Source of the DNA: Saccharomycopsis malanga
Taxonomy: Eukaryota; Ascomycota; Saccharomycetes; Ascoideales; Saccharomycopsidaceae
Length of the DNA stretch: 64,000 nt
Reading direction: 5' to 3'
Assembly (NCBI GenBank): GCA_004014935.1
Contig: CP025326.1
Span: forward strand, 124,001 to 188,000
Shown here: one piece after another, positions 21,083-30,867 of the stretch
Layout of the letters: each line of letters begins with the position of its first letter
Position numbering within the stretch: the first letter of the stretch is position 1
Notes under the pieces: model-generated
Databases searched by the model: none
What the model saw: only the letters and a program-made list of their open reading frames with translations
What the model was told of the DNA's origin: nothing
Made by a program: the position numbers and the translations under genes

Positions 21083-21210
21083 TTATTTATTCTTTATTAT
21101 ATAATCTAATAGATGTTAATTAATACTTGTTATTTATGTTAAATAAGAATGACTTGATTCGAGAGAATGTCTAATTTTTAATTATTTAATTATATTTAAT
21201 AGTCAGATAA

Positions 21211-21394
21211 CCACTGAGCCAAATGGCCCAGTGGTCAGAGCTCTCGGAGAAGAAAAAAACAAGACCTAACAGGAACACGGGTGAGAATATTATGATGGAC
21301 ATTGTTGGGCTTTACCAAGTCCCTTAGACATAGCGCGTATATACGAAATTGACATGTACTGGGCTTGAAATATAAGATTATTATTATTATTATT
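21211..21394 (+). repeat. Family A SINE, short subfamily
   Basis: Full short form: box A (TGGCCCAGTGGTCAGAGC), AACAGGAACACGGGTGAGAA joint, GCGCGTATATACGAAATTGA, ACTGGGCTTGAAATATAAGA and an (ATT)n tail. Confidence 0.9.
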
Positions 21395-21605
21395 TAATAG
21401 TCAGATTAGAATGTCGGTTATTTGTGACGGCTACTAATATTCATAAATGAGTTATTATTAGCTTATAAAATCATCTTGAACCTGATATTATCATCCATTA
21501 ATCATTTTGATTGATGCTACAATAGCTAGTACATATCCATCCTTAATTATTATAAATAATCTAGTTTAATAGTATTCCCAAAGAAAATATATTGGAGATA
21601 TTAGC

Positions 21606-21642
21606 CACAGGGCTTGAAATATATGATATTATTTTATTTTAT
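21606..21642 (+). repeat. Family A SINE, 3'-end fragment
   Basis: GGGCTTGAAATATATGATAT followed by ATT-rich sequence; the solo LTR starts about ten bases later. Confidence 0.6.
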
Positions 21643-21653
21643 TAGAAATGTTA

Positions 21654-22011
21654 TGTAATATTAGGATGAGTTTGTATTGATCGGAGAATGGGTAAAACGT
21701 AGACTACTATATAAAAGGTATAAGAGAAGACTGAAAGAAGGAAGAAATAGAGTTAAATAGTTGTTAGAACAGGGAGATACCAGAATGGTAATCCAATGTC
21801 CTGACGACTGTATAGCCTCATAAAACAATGAAGAAAGGGGAGGTGGCAGGCAATGTTGTACATCGACGGATATACCTAGCCAATAAAAAGATAAGAAAAG
21901 AAGAGGGCTTGCAACTGTAGATAGAACAGAAATAGAACAGGGGTTAAAGTATCTAGTTAATCAGGTCACAGGACTAGAAGCATATAGGTGTTTTATACTA
22001 CCAATGATACA
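21654..22011 (+). repeat. Solo LTR, unknown retroelement family (fossil)
   Basis: About 358 bases beginning TGTAATATTAGG and ending AATGATACA, flanked on both sides by the 5-base direct repeat TGTTA. A close relative lies at 31652-32005. No internal part is present. Strand is arbitrary, chosen because it contains TATATAAAAGG in this direction. The two copies differ at only scattered bases, so they are probably young. Confidence 0.85.
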
Positions 22012-22213
22012 TGTTAGGATTAGATATTAAGATTGAATATTAATATTGTTTAATAATATTGAACATGAATATTAACTATCAAGATGATTATTTTATTTCA
22101 TAACCGCTCTTGGTTCAAGCGGGTTTTCACAAAACTTTACAAATTTCCTTCAACCATGTCATATAAAGATAATTAGGATTATTACCTTGATATTTTGTAT
22201 ATATTCCACGAGT

Positions 22214-22230
22214 CACGTGACTAGCACGTG
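22214..22230. promoter_or_regulatory. Two CACGTG E-boxes upstream of OCT1
   Basis: TCACGTGA at 22213-22220 and GCACGTGA at 22224-22231, about 130-150 bases before the OCT1 ATG. Cbf1-type bHLH proteins bind CACGTG in yeasts; use here is inference. Confidence 0.45.
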
Positions 22231-22361
22231 AATAACACATGTTTATCACGCGCATATCACGCGACTTGACGATACCCATGTAAAGTGAAAATAATTCAAA
22301 GGATGACTTGCGATGGTTATATATGAAAGGGCGGTAAAAGGAGATAGAAAAAGGGCCAGAT

Positions 22362-25280
22362 ATGATAGCAGGACGAGCGCAGAGGCAAGTATTATGGGCC
22401 AGTGTGCGGGGGAGTCGAAGTTTGGGGCCAAAAGTGGGAGTTGCGCGGGGAATTGGGGCCAGAAGGTATAATTCAAAGAATGGAGATGATGAGAAGGAAT
22501 ATGATGAGATTCGACAGATATTTGATAATGAAAGGTACTGGAAAGCGGTGGTTGAGGGGCGTGGAGGCGCGGAGGATCGGAAAAAGGGAGCAGAAGGCGC
22601 GATTGGTGGGAAAAAGGAGCTTTACCAGAGCATTACGTCGCGACTTTATCCGTTTCGTAGAAGTGTAGTGGAGACTGGGCTTTTTAGAAACCCATACTTG
22701 ACGACGCCCGAGGGGTTGCACAGGTTCACGGACAGCATGCGGGAAAAGGCGCAGGGGATTGTAGAAAGGTTGGAAAGCGACAGGTCAGAGCAGGGGCTCC
22801 GGCAGTATGTAAAGAACTTGGACACGCTCAGCGACATGGTTTGTAAGGTGATTGACTTGTGCGAGTTTATCCGGATCTCGCACCCGGACCCGCGGTTTCT
22901 CGAGGCGGCACAGCAGTGCTACGAGAAGATGTTCAACTATATGAACGAGCTCAACACGAACGTAGACTTGTACAAGATATTGAAGGGCTTGTTGACCGGG
23001 GCTGCGCAGAAGCACGTACGGGAGCAGCTTTCGGCAGAGGAGACAGTGGTGGGGCAGCTTTTGTATGCGGATTTCCACAAGTCGGGGATTGATGCTGACG
23101 AGAGGACGCGGGCGTTGTTCATCGAGCTTCTGTCGCGGATCTCGATAATCGGGCAGTATTTCAACAACAATGTGTTTGACTTGCAACACGACAAGATTGT
23201 GTTGCAGAAGGACGAGTTGGCGGCGTCGCTTCCCAAGGCCATCATGTCCCAGATTCTTGCGGAGATCGGCACGGTTTCGACCCGGGGCAGCACTGTCCAG
23301 TTCCCAGTCAACTCCCACATTGCGTTTCTGGTGCTCAAGAACAGCTGCAACGAGCACACGCGCCGCAAAGTGTGGATATCCATGAACAGCGCCTCGGACA
23401 AGCAGATCCAGCTTTTGGAGCTCTTGCTCAACTACCGTAAGATTCTCTCGTTGAAGTTGCAATACACTGACTTTAACGAGTACCAGTTGGAGAACAAGAT
23501 GGCGAAAAACTCTGGCAATGTGTTGGTGTTCTTGAAAAACTTGGAACGGAAAATCAAGCCGCATTGTGTGGCCGAACTCAAGCAATTGGCCGAATTGAAG
23601 CTTGGAGATTATGAAAACTGCTCGTCGTTGATCAATACGGCCGAATATTGCCGGTTGATACCTGATTTTGCGTCTAAAGCGGCAGATCGAAGCTTTTCTG
23701 ACCAAGATGTGGTTCGGTTTATTCGCCCGTGGGATAGAGAATATTTGGTAAATAAATTGTTAATTAGTCGTAGACGTAAGCCTGTAAAAGTGACGGCCAA
23801 TGTCTTGCCAACCAATGGCAAACAAAATGTCCAATTACACTTGCCCACCAATGACAAAAATGTCCAATTGCAATTGCCAATATCCACCTTTTTCCTGTTG
23901 GGAACCCTCTTTTCCAAATTGTCCCGCTTTCTCACCTGTATCTACGGCGTCAAGTTCAAGATCGACAAGCCCTTGAAAGGCGAAATATGGCACTCAGATG
24001 TGCGCAAGCTTGTCGTGGTGAATGCCGACGACGAAACCGACATTGTAGGCATCATATATCTTGATCTCTTTGAACGGCTGGGCAAGTCGCTCAATCCAGC
24101 CCATTTCACCATTGTCTGTTCGCGTAAAGTCTCCGATCCTGCCGAGATCCAAGCCTGCGAGATCCTCAACGAACCTCGTGCCCTGGACCGCAAAGCCCAG
24201 TACATCCAGTGTGTCAAGAACAAGGACGGCGACATTTACCAGCTCCCCATCATCACGATTGTGTGCAACTTTTCCAAAACCACCAAGGAAATCAACGGCC
24301 TGTACGAGAGAATTGCTCTCTTGAGACTCTCGGAAGTCGAAACATTGTTCCATGAAATCGGCCACTCGCTCCATTCCATGTTTGGCAGGACAAACCTCCA
24401 TAACGTCAGTGGCACTCGCTGTCTAAGCGATTTTGTGGAATTGCCCAGTATTTTGATGGAAACGTTCAGTAAAGATCCACGTGTGTTGAAGTTTTTTGGT
24501 GACCATTATAATACCAACGCCAATCAATCCAGCAGCGACACATTAGAAAATATGGTAAAAAACAAGGCCATTGGTTTGCAATTATTAAAAAATAAGGCCA
24601 TCAATTCGCAATCACCAGAAAATAAGGCCATTAATTCGTATTTACTAAAAAATAAGGCCATTGGTTTGCAATTATTAAAAAATAAGGCCATCAATTCGCA
24701 ATCACCAGAAAACAAGGCAAAAGACAGCCTCATTGATTTGCATTTACTGGAAAACGAAGTGCTCAAGTATTGCGACATTTATTCACAACTCAAAATGGCA
24801 TATCTAGACCAGCAGTTGTATTTGAAGACCCCTCAGCCAGTCTTGCGCCAGAATGACGGCTCTAGCATCGAAATCACTCCCCAAAACAGTAATCTCATCT
24901 CCATCGAAAACTTGGACCAGTTGGTGGCCTCCAATTTGCAGTATTCCAAACACATTTATCACCAGTGCGAAAAAGATTTGGAAATCATCGCCGACACTCA
25001 CAGCACTTGGTATGGAAAGTTTGGCCATTTGTTCACATACGGCGCAATCTACTACACTTATCTCTTTGATCGTGCCATCAGCTCCAAGGTCTACGATCAA
25101 TTGTTCTTGAAAGATCCTTTTGACCATAACAATGGAAAACTCTTTCGCGACAGTGTCTTGAAATGGGGTGGCTCCAGAAACCCTTGGGAATGTATTGGCG
25201 AATGCTTGAATGACCCGAGATTGACCCTGGGTAATGAAGAAAGTATGAGATTGATTGGTGAAATCGAAGATGTAAAGTGA
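22362..25280 (+). CDS. OCT1: Mitochondrial intermediate peptidase (M3 metallopeptidase)
   Basis: Oct1 removes eight residues from the N-terminus of many imported mitochondrial proteins in the matrix. The zinc site HEIGH is at residues 664-668 within the family block ETLFHEIGHSLHSMFGRT, followed by SGTRCLSDFVELPS. The N-terminus is rich in Arg and Ser with almost no acids (1-40), a typical presequence. The C-terminal block LFTYGAIYYTYLFDRAI is also family-like. At 972 residues it is about 200 longer than S. cerevisiae Oct1, partly through two in-frame insertions made of repeats: about 481-505 (LPTNGKQNVQL / LPTNDKNVQL) and 734-783 (five 10-residue NKAI units). Two CTG codons (residues 257 and 512) stand where homologues usually have Ser. 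A family A SINE starts about 22 bases after the stop. Confidence 0.95.
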   Translation: MIAGRAQRQVLWASVRGSRSLGPKVGVARGIGARRYNSKNGDDEKEYDEIRQIFDNERYWKAVVEGRGGAEDRKKGAEGAIGGKKELYQSITSRLYPFRRSVVETGLFRNPYLTTPEGLHRFTDSMREKAQGIVERLESDRSEQGLRQYVKNLDTLSDMVCKVIDLCEFIRISHPDPRFLEAAQQCYEKMFNYMNELNTNVDLYKILKGLLTGAAQKHVREQLSAEETVVGQLLYADFHKSGIDADERTRALFIELLSRISIIGQYFNNNVFDLQHDKIVLQKDELAASLPKAIMSQILAEIGTVSTRGSTVQFPVNSHIAFLVLKNSCNEHTRRKVWISMNSASDKQIQLLELLLNYRKILSLKLQYTDFNEYQLENKMAKNSGNVLVFLKNLERKIKPHCVAELKQLAELKLGDYENCSSLINTAEYCRLIPDFASKAADRSFSDQDVVRFIRPWDREYLVNKLLISRRRKPVKVTANVLPTNGKQNVQLHLPTNDKNVQLQLPISTFFLLGTLFSKLSRFLTCIYGVKFKIDKPLKGEIWHSDVRKLVVVNADDETDIVGIIYLDLFERLGKSLNPAHFTIVCSRKVSDPAEIQACEILNEPRALDRKAQYIQCVKNKDGDIYQLPIITIVCNFSKTTKEINGLYERIALLRLSEVETLFHEIGHSLHSMFGRTNLHNVSGTRCLSDFVELPSILMETFSKDPRVLKFFGDHYNTNANQSSSDTLENMVKNKAIGLQLLKNKAINSQSPENKAINSYLLKNKAIGLQLLKNKAINSQSPENKAKDSLIDLHLLENEVLKYCDIYSQLKMAYLDQQLYLKTPQPVLRQNDGSSIEITPQNSNLISIENLDQLVASNLQYSKHIYHQCEKDLEIIADTHSTWYGKFGHLFTYGAIYYTYLFDRAISSKVYDQLFLKDPFDHNNGKLFRDSVLKWGGSRNPWECIGECLNDPRLTLGNEESMRLIGEIEDVK
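24561..24710 (+). repeat. 30-bp coding minisatellite inside OCT1
   Basis: Five in-frame 30-base units encode NKAIGLQLLK or NKAINSQSPE/NKAINSYLLK; units 1-2 are repeated as units 4-5. It lies downstream of the zinc site, in a part that is short in relatives. Confidence 0.9.
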
Positions 25281-25302
25281 TTTGCTTTGTTTTTTATAAA
25301 AT

Positions 25303-25663
25303 GGCCAACGTGCCACTGGTCAGTGCTTTTGGAGAAGTGAAAATGATTTAATAAACTCAAGGGTTCGATTCCCAATGTGAATACTTTTACTCGCTGCTTT
25401 TTACAATGTTGAACAGGAAAATGTAATTTCTGAAACACAACCTAGACCAATAGTGTTTGCCAATAGTGTTTGCCAATAGTGCCTACTAATAGTGCCTACC
25501 AATAGTGCCTACCAATAGTGCATACGTTCCAATTTGTTAAATAGAAAACTATATTGATTGGACATTATTGAGCTTTACCAAGTCCCTTAGACATGGCGTG
25601 TATATACGAAACTGATATGTATTGGGCTTGAAATATATGATATTATTATTATCATTATTGTTA
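25303..25663 (+). repeat. Family A SINE, long form, nearly full length
   Basis: Worn head, then box B (AGGGTTCGATTCCC), ACTTTTACTCGCTGCTTTTT, CTGAAACACAACCTAGACC, the 3' half (TGAGCTTTACCAAGTCCCTT, GCGTGTATATACGAAACTGA) and an ATT-rich tail. Inside (25449-25522) the block CCAATAGTGCCTA is expanded in tandem about five times. It starts 22 bases after the OCT1 stop and may supply its 3' UTR. Confidence 0.9.
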
Positions 25664-25799
25664 ATAAATGCTTGCTTTCCAGTACCTACAATAAGGATAA
25701 CTGTAAAAATTATTAAATTCGCTAGTTTGATGCATACACATTTAAAATCTGCTTGTCCAAATCAGCTTGTCCAAATCTGCCAAGATGATCCATACAAGC

Positions 25800-25850
25800 A
25801 CCTGGCTGGCCTCGAAATGTAAAATATCATTATTGCTATTAATAATCAAT
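25800..25850 (+). repeat. Family A SINE, 3'-end fragment
   Basis: GGCCTCGAAATGTAAAATAT followed by CATTATTGCTATTA resembles a worn tail. Confidence 0.4.
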
Positions 25851-26031
25851 TATCGATAATATCTAAAATATTCAACCCTTACATAAATATTAGCGGCTCT
25901 TTCGCCCGACTCAAGTTGACTTTTAGGCATTGGGCGAGTATTTACCGATATATGTGACGATCAAGCCTTATGTTGCCAAAATATTCTTTCGAAAAAACTA
26001 AGATATTCTCTCTTTTCAACAAGAATACCTA

Positions 26032-26460
26032 TATGTCTTACGATTGCTGAGTGGCCAAGTTGGTTCAACCATCATGCGCCACCATATGCCATGCAAAACA
26101 AGTGTGGCGTTCCTCACTTTATGTTTCGGGGCTCGATTCGTGCTCTCGTCGTTTTGGAGTATTCTTCAAACGTTTTATTGAATTAGATCACAGATATTTA
26201 ATTGTTTTAATTCAAAATAAGATGTTCCAATATTATAATTTTTTCTCTATGCTATAGCGTTTTTTAAAATGAGAAAATATCCATTTTCAAACAAATATAA
26301 CGGAAATTGTCAATTTTGATAAAAAGTTATTTTTTAAACAATATTCTAAAGTCTTTACAGCAAACCAAACCATACAAAAAATATTTCTACACTGTTCAAA
26401 TACTAGAACATTATACCGTGTACTTTGTTTAATATTTACTGGATCTGTAAATTACAATGG
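26032..26460 (+). repeat. Family B tRNA-headed repeat, truncated
   Basis: Head with box A (GTGGCCAAGTTGGTTCAACC), AACAAGTGTGGCGTTCCTCA and GGCTCGATTCGTGC, then body blocks TCTTTACAGCAAACCAAACC and TATTTCTACACTGTTCAAAT. The distal third is missing. Confidence 0.85.
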
Positions 26461-26535
26461 GTAAAATGATAGCTGACCATTTAAGAGAAGAAGTCTAAAA
26501 GGAGAAATATTAGGCATGGAAAAACAATTTATTCG

Positions 26536-26640
26536 TAATATCATATATTTCGCGCCCAGTACGCACTATGTCTAACGGGACTTGGGAAGAACCCAAAAAT
26601 GTCCTGTTGATCATAATCTGATCATAAACTTGAATATCTC
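26536..26640 (-). repeat. Family A SINE, 3' half
   Basis: ATATCATATATTTCGCGCCC, ACGCACTATGTCTAACGGGA and CTTGGGAAGAACCC are the reversed 3' half; head absent. Confidence 0.7.
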
Positions 26641-27599
26641 ACCCAAATGGTTGGAAAGTAAGCACTGGGTTTTCTCCAATTCTACGCTCCCTTTAGGCAT
26701 CGCTGTAAACTGCTACAAATCACCAGCTTTTTCAGTACTAATAAGCCGTTGATAAGCAGCTGTAGTCTAACAATTGCAGTGTTGACTCAATCTAACACAC
26801 GTTATCCATCTTGTGTGAAATTTGTTATCATAATACCGTTTTTGAAACTCCATAGTGCTGCCCATTGTTACGTACGCATCAAGTGTCTTGACTAAATCTA
26901 CAACACGTTAAAAAGTGCCCTGTAAATCAATTTATGACGTAAAATATGAAATCTAATCAAGTAGACTAACACATGTCCGGCTGGCCGAGATGGTTTGGTT
27001 AGGTCCTATGGTGCGCCCACTTTATTGTCCCCAACTCGAGTTCCCTTATCGACATTTACCAAATTTAGCAAATTTAGCAATAATACAAACATATTGAAAT
27101 ACTACAAAGTCTCTAGCTTGATAAAAATGATTACCATTAAATCACGGCTCCTAGTATGCGCCATTATCTAATCAGTAGCCACACACACCCAGATAAGAGA
27201 TAGAATGGCATTGTTAGGGTATCTGGGGCACGCCATCCGGAAATAAACATGTCCAGGAATAGTAACTAGATAGTCCGCAGCCCACCCCAGTTATCTGTCG
27301 GCCCGCTACGGTCCAGACCATTGGTAAATTAAGTGCTGATACTAGTGTGGAGCTATCGAATAGTTTGACTGGTCCCAAATATATATGAGGGCACCTACGC
27401 AAAGGATGCGCTAGGTGCGTCTTGCCGCATCACCTTGCAGCTTTATCTTGCGATAGCAAGCGGCTGCTTGGGGGTGATGATAAGCACGGCGCACGTGATG
27501 AGAGACAGAGAGAGAGTGTGTGTGTGTATGTGTGTGTCCTGCAGGTATAAGCGACGCATGGCACATGTGCCACGGAAGATAACGTTCAAGCGGGTGGGG

Positions 27600-28110
27600 G
27601 CTGCCACGTGCGGTAGCATACATACATACATGTGTAGTTATGCAGCAGCGCAAGTGTGGGTGAGTTCTGCTTATCAGCCACTGGCGGTTGCATGGCATAA
27701 TGCATGGCTGATGCATGACACACATGCTCATATCATATGATTAAATGTACTAACAAAATAGTAGTGTCTTTTTTAGCAATAACACACTGTGGAAGGTTGG
27801 TGTGGCCCCCGCATAAGTTGCGCTATCTATGCTATATGCCACAGGGCGCCAGCCCGCGTAACCTATCTAAGATAGCTAAATGTACCTTGTTAACAATGTT
27901 ATCTTCAACAAGCATATGCAGGCTTGTGATTGCCACACGCACACACACGTCCAATCGCTATCTATTGGTGCGCATAATATTGACTCAAGGTACATATTTT
28001 TTTGTTTTTCTTTCCCAACGCTTTTATTTTATTTTATTTTTTTTTTCCTTCTTCACTATCATTCATGCACACCGCATGCACACCTGCATGCATGCACCGC
28101 ATGCATAACA
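27600..28110. promoter_or_regulatory. TGCATG/GCATGC clusters upstream of Asn/Gln-rich ORF
   Basis: Repeated words: GCATGGCATAATGCATGG and GATGCATGAC near 27690-27720, and CCGCATGCACACCTGCATGC with ACCGCATGCATAAC near 28070-28110. Same motif type as in front of the adhesin. Confidence 0.35.
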
Positions 28111-28237
28111 TCGCTGCAAATACACCCTATTGCATGCCTTGTCTCTCTTTGATATGTTATATATTTCCCACCCTATCCGTTTTCTTTCAAAATCATGAGT
28201 CTGGTTGTTGAAATTTTATCTACACTATTGGCTGGCG

Positions 28238-29053
28238 ATGATTGCAGCTGGCAGAAGAAAGAGACGCAGTTCCTGTGCATTTGCCGACGCAGCCGCAGCT
28301 GCAGGCGCAGCCGGCAATAGCGACGCAGTGCAAGACGCGGTGGTCTGCAACAGTGCAGCTAATCACAAGAAGCACTATAAAATTACAGAAAATTACAGGC
28401 GTTTTCAAAAGCAACAAAAGGTTGAACAGTTAATATTCCATCAAACAATAAAAGATTTGGAACAAACGTTCAAGTTTGATATAAACACACATCAACAATC
28501 CCCAAGTATCGGGAAAAGAAGACTAGACGGAAATTATACAGTGCGTCGTCGTCACCTGCATTATCATTATAACATAATACCATCCCTTACATCATCATGT
28601 GCAAGCAGCCTCCTGTATCCTGCACATGATGCATGCAACAACAACAGCAACAACAACAACAACAACAACAACAACAAGCGCCAGCAGCAGCAGCAGCCCA
28701 CTTGTTCTTTATCATCACCATTAGCATCGCCAATATTATGTCCTGTAAGAATCAAACCACAGTCGCAGCAGGTTATGCAGGTATCACATGACATCACCAA
28801 TGCTCCTAACCATAAAAATGTGAGGCAATTTGATAGTAATAATAATAATAATAATAAGTTTAAGACGCTTAATAAGGTACAATTTTTTCTTTATTTGAGT
28901 GATCTCAGCACGAAAAGTCAAGTTGATGATTATTTTATTACGTCTGAGGATTCCTGTATGAGTGTTTGTTGTTCAAACCGGCATTCTAGCAATATATACG
29001 ACATGTCTACCTTTAAGAAGAACATTGAGCAAATCAAACTACTTGCCAGTTGA
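28238..29053 (+). CDS. Asn/Gln-rich unrecognised protein
   Basis: I do not recognise it. From the first ATG in frame (28238) it encodes 271 residues: a short basic stretch (GRRKRRS), Ala-rich, then a helical charged part (YRRFQKQQKVEQLIFHQTIK), a His/Tyr-rich stretch, runs of Asn and Gln around residues 145-165, a second Asn run, and a C-terminal part with SEDSCMSVCCSNRHSS. An open frame this long in AT-rich sequence, with a long TGCATG-bearing upstream region, favours a real gene, perhaps a regulator. A second ATG at 28195 in another frame opens only 37 codons. The true start, or an intron, remains uncertain. Confidence 0.45.
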   Translation: MIAAGRRKRRSSCAFADAAAAAGAAGNSDAVQDAVVCNSAANHKKHYKITENYRRFQKQQKVEQLIFHQTIKDLEQTFKFDINTHQQSPSIGKRRLDGNYTVRRRHLHYHYNIIPSLTSSCASSLLYPAHDACNNNSNNNNNNNNNKRQQQQQPTCSLSSPLASPILCPVRIKPQSQQVMQVSHDITNAPNHKNVRQFDSNNNNNNKFKTLNKVQFFLYLSDLSTKSQVDDYFITSEDSCMSVCCSNRHSSNIYDMSTFKKNIEQIKLLAS

Positions 29054-29271
29054 TTTTCTCAAAATTTACGAATTTAATGAATATATTATAGCAATTTCCG
29101 GGGTCAGCCGCGGATTATTTACTGTAGAGATTGTAAAAAGCAGATTTTAACCAGTTGAGATGATTATTTGCATGTTTCTGTATATTAGCAGACTCAACTA
29201 GGTCTAAATAGTGGATTTTAACTGGTTGGGATGATTACTTGCTGGTTTCTGTATATTAAAATGGAGAAGGT

Positions 29272-29548
29272 TTACAATATTGAGCCCAGTAAAGCTCAGT
29301 TTCGTACGATTTCTGGTAATCACGCGCTATCTCTAAAAGTACTAGGTAAAACCAGCTGTGAGCGCCCAATATTGTCTTGTTTGTGATGATATTTATTCCA
29401 AATTGATTGAAAACTAAGCGTTTCGTGTTTTAGACTGTTTTACTTGGTTGTTTAGTGTTGGACAAAATGCCGACGCTGGGAATCGAACTGGGGACCATAT
29501 GGGGTATTTTCTGGAGTGCTAACCACTGAGCCACCGGGCCGAATAGTT
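29272..29548 (-). repeat. Family A SINE, long form, full head
   Basis: On the minus strand: box A GTGGCTCAGTGGTTAGCACT, box B AGTTCGATTCCC, body, and 3' block ending CTGAGCTTTACTGGGCTC. A diverged copy, but with both Pol III boxes. Confidence 0.8.
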
Positions 29549-29696
29549 AGCAAATGGAAATGGTATAATAAATTGGCTAGCAAATGGATATTTATAATAG
29601 GATTTTTATAAAGTAGCATTAATAGCTAAGATGATAAATGTGCAATACAAACAACTAGAAGAGTAAATGTGTGTTTGTATGATGGATTTCTATTGA

Positions 29697-29757
29697 TTAA
29701 TAATAATAGTAATAATATCATACATTTCAAGCCCAGTACATATCCGTTTCGTATTGA
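29697..29757 (-). repeat. Family A SINE, 3'-end fragment
   Basis: AATAATATCATACATTTCAA, GCCCAGTACATATCCGTTTC: reversed 3' end, cut by an LTR-like fragment. Confidence 0.75.
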
Positions 29758-29870
29758 ATGGGTAACACTATAGCCAACTATATAAAAAGTTGAAAAGAAG
29801 ACTGGTTAGAACAGTGAGATACATAAAAGGATAATCAAATGTTCTAGGCCAATAAATGCTTGTTTTCTAA
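29757..29870 (+). repeat. LTR fragment related to the 21.7 kb solo LTR (fossil)
   Basis: Shares ACTATATAAAA, GAAGACTGGTTAGAACAG, GAGATAC and CCAATAAA in order with the solo LTRs at 21654 and 31652, but shorter and more diverged, so older. Confidence 0.65.
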
Positions 29871-29884
29871 TAAATTGACAAGTT

Positions 29885-29990
29885 TATAGGTTTTCCTCAC
29901 CAAGTTTTACCAAGTTCCTCTTGACATGCCGTATATACCAAAGTGGAAGTTACTGGGCCTGAAATATAAGGTATTATCATCATTATTATT
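29885..29990 (+). repeat. Family A SINE, 3' half
   Basis: CACCAAGTTTTACCAAGTTC, TGCCGTATATACCAAAG, TACTGGGCCTGAAATATAAG and an ATT-like tail. Confidence 0.75.
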
Positions 29991-30144
29991 GAAGAGATAA
30001 AGTAAGATACCGATATTTGTTCAGTGTCTTCATTAGCTGTAAAGATGTTTACCAACATTAATAAAAATAGCTAAAAGAATGAGTGTGCAATAAAAATAAA
30101 AGAACAAAGTGTGTGTACTATTGAGCTGAGTTTGATATTATTCA

Positions 30145-30815
30145 ATATGCCTTATTACTGCCCAGTGGCCAAGTTGGTTCGGCCCTCATGCGCCACCATG
30201 CGCCACACAAAACAAGTGTGGCGTGCCTCACTTTATGTTTTGGGACTCGATTCGCGCTATCGTCGTTTTGGAGTAACCATAAAACGTTTTATTGAATTAA
30301 ATCAGAGATATCCAGGTTTTTTGAATTGCGAAGACATACCATGATACTTTGCAATTATGTTCTATTTTATGGTACTGTTTATATTAAACCATATCAGATG
30401 GTTGAATAAATATTTGATATAACGGAAAATTGCCAATTTTGTTAAAAAGTTGATTATTAAAAGTCATATTTTATAGTCTTTACAACAGACCAAACCACAT
30501 AATATTATATTTCAATACTGTATAAATACTAGAGTGTTATCCCGTCAACTTTGCTTTAAAATATTTGCCTCTTACAAATTCTTTTATAATGAAAATGTAT
30601 CATCATGCCGAAAATAGCACATAATTTGTTAAAAATCGTGTTCTTCACCTCCCAGACTTTTATTGTTTATCCTTGTCCCATAGTTTTTTAATTACTCCAA
30701 ACTTTATTTGTGTTTTCTCCAGGGTTTCAACGAGCTTTAATTCTGAAAAAATGCATATCCCAAGAGCTAAAAAAAGGGTTGTTCATTGGGCCTTCTCAGA
30801 AGAAGTATTATCTGA
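30145..30815 (+). repeat. Family B tRNA-headed repeat, full length
   Basis: Head with ATGCCTTATTACTGCCCAGT, box A GTGGCCAAGTTGGTTCGGCC, ACAAGTGTGGCGTGCCTCAC, GGGACTCGATTCGCGC. Body with GAATTAAATCAGAGATATCC, CTTTACAACAGACCAAACCA, AGCACATAATTTGTTAAAAA, AAGAGCTAAAAAAAGG and the end TTCTCAGAAGAA. Confidence 0.85.
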
Positions 30816-30867
30816 TAATAAATAATATATATTGCCAAAATAGCATACGCCAACTTCGGCTATACAG

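Larger units (their letters stand above)
20015..22361. other. Intergenic: ATG14 / OCT1, divergent and repeat-rich
   Basis: Contains one family B copy, four family A pieces and a solo LTR with target duplication, then two E-boxes before OCT1. No gene seen; ORFs at 20548-20803 are translations of the family B head. Confidence 0.7.
25281..28237. other. Intergenic: OCT1 to Asn/Gln-rich ORF
   Basis: Family A copies at 25303, 25800 and 26536, a family B copy at 26032, then about 1.2 kb (27050-28237) of non-repeat, promoter-like sequence with E-boxes (27492-27497, 27605-27610), a GT/GA-rich stretch near 27505-27540 and TGCATG words. Short ORFs here have no recognisable content. Confidence 0.6.

Noticed and set aside
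22785-23705. 306-codon ORF antisense to OCT1
   Set aside because: OCT1 is certain on the other strand; the antisense frame is a by-product of its codon pattern and has no family match.
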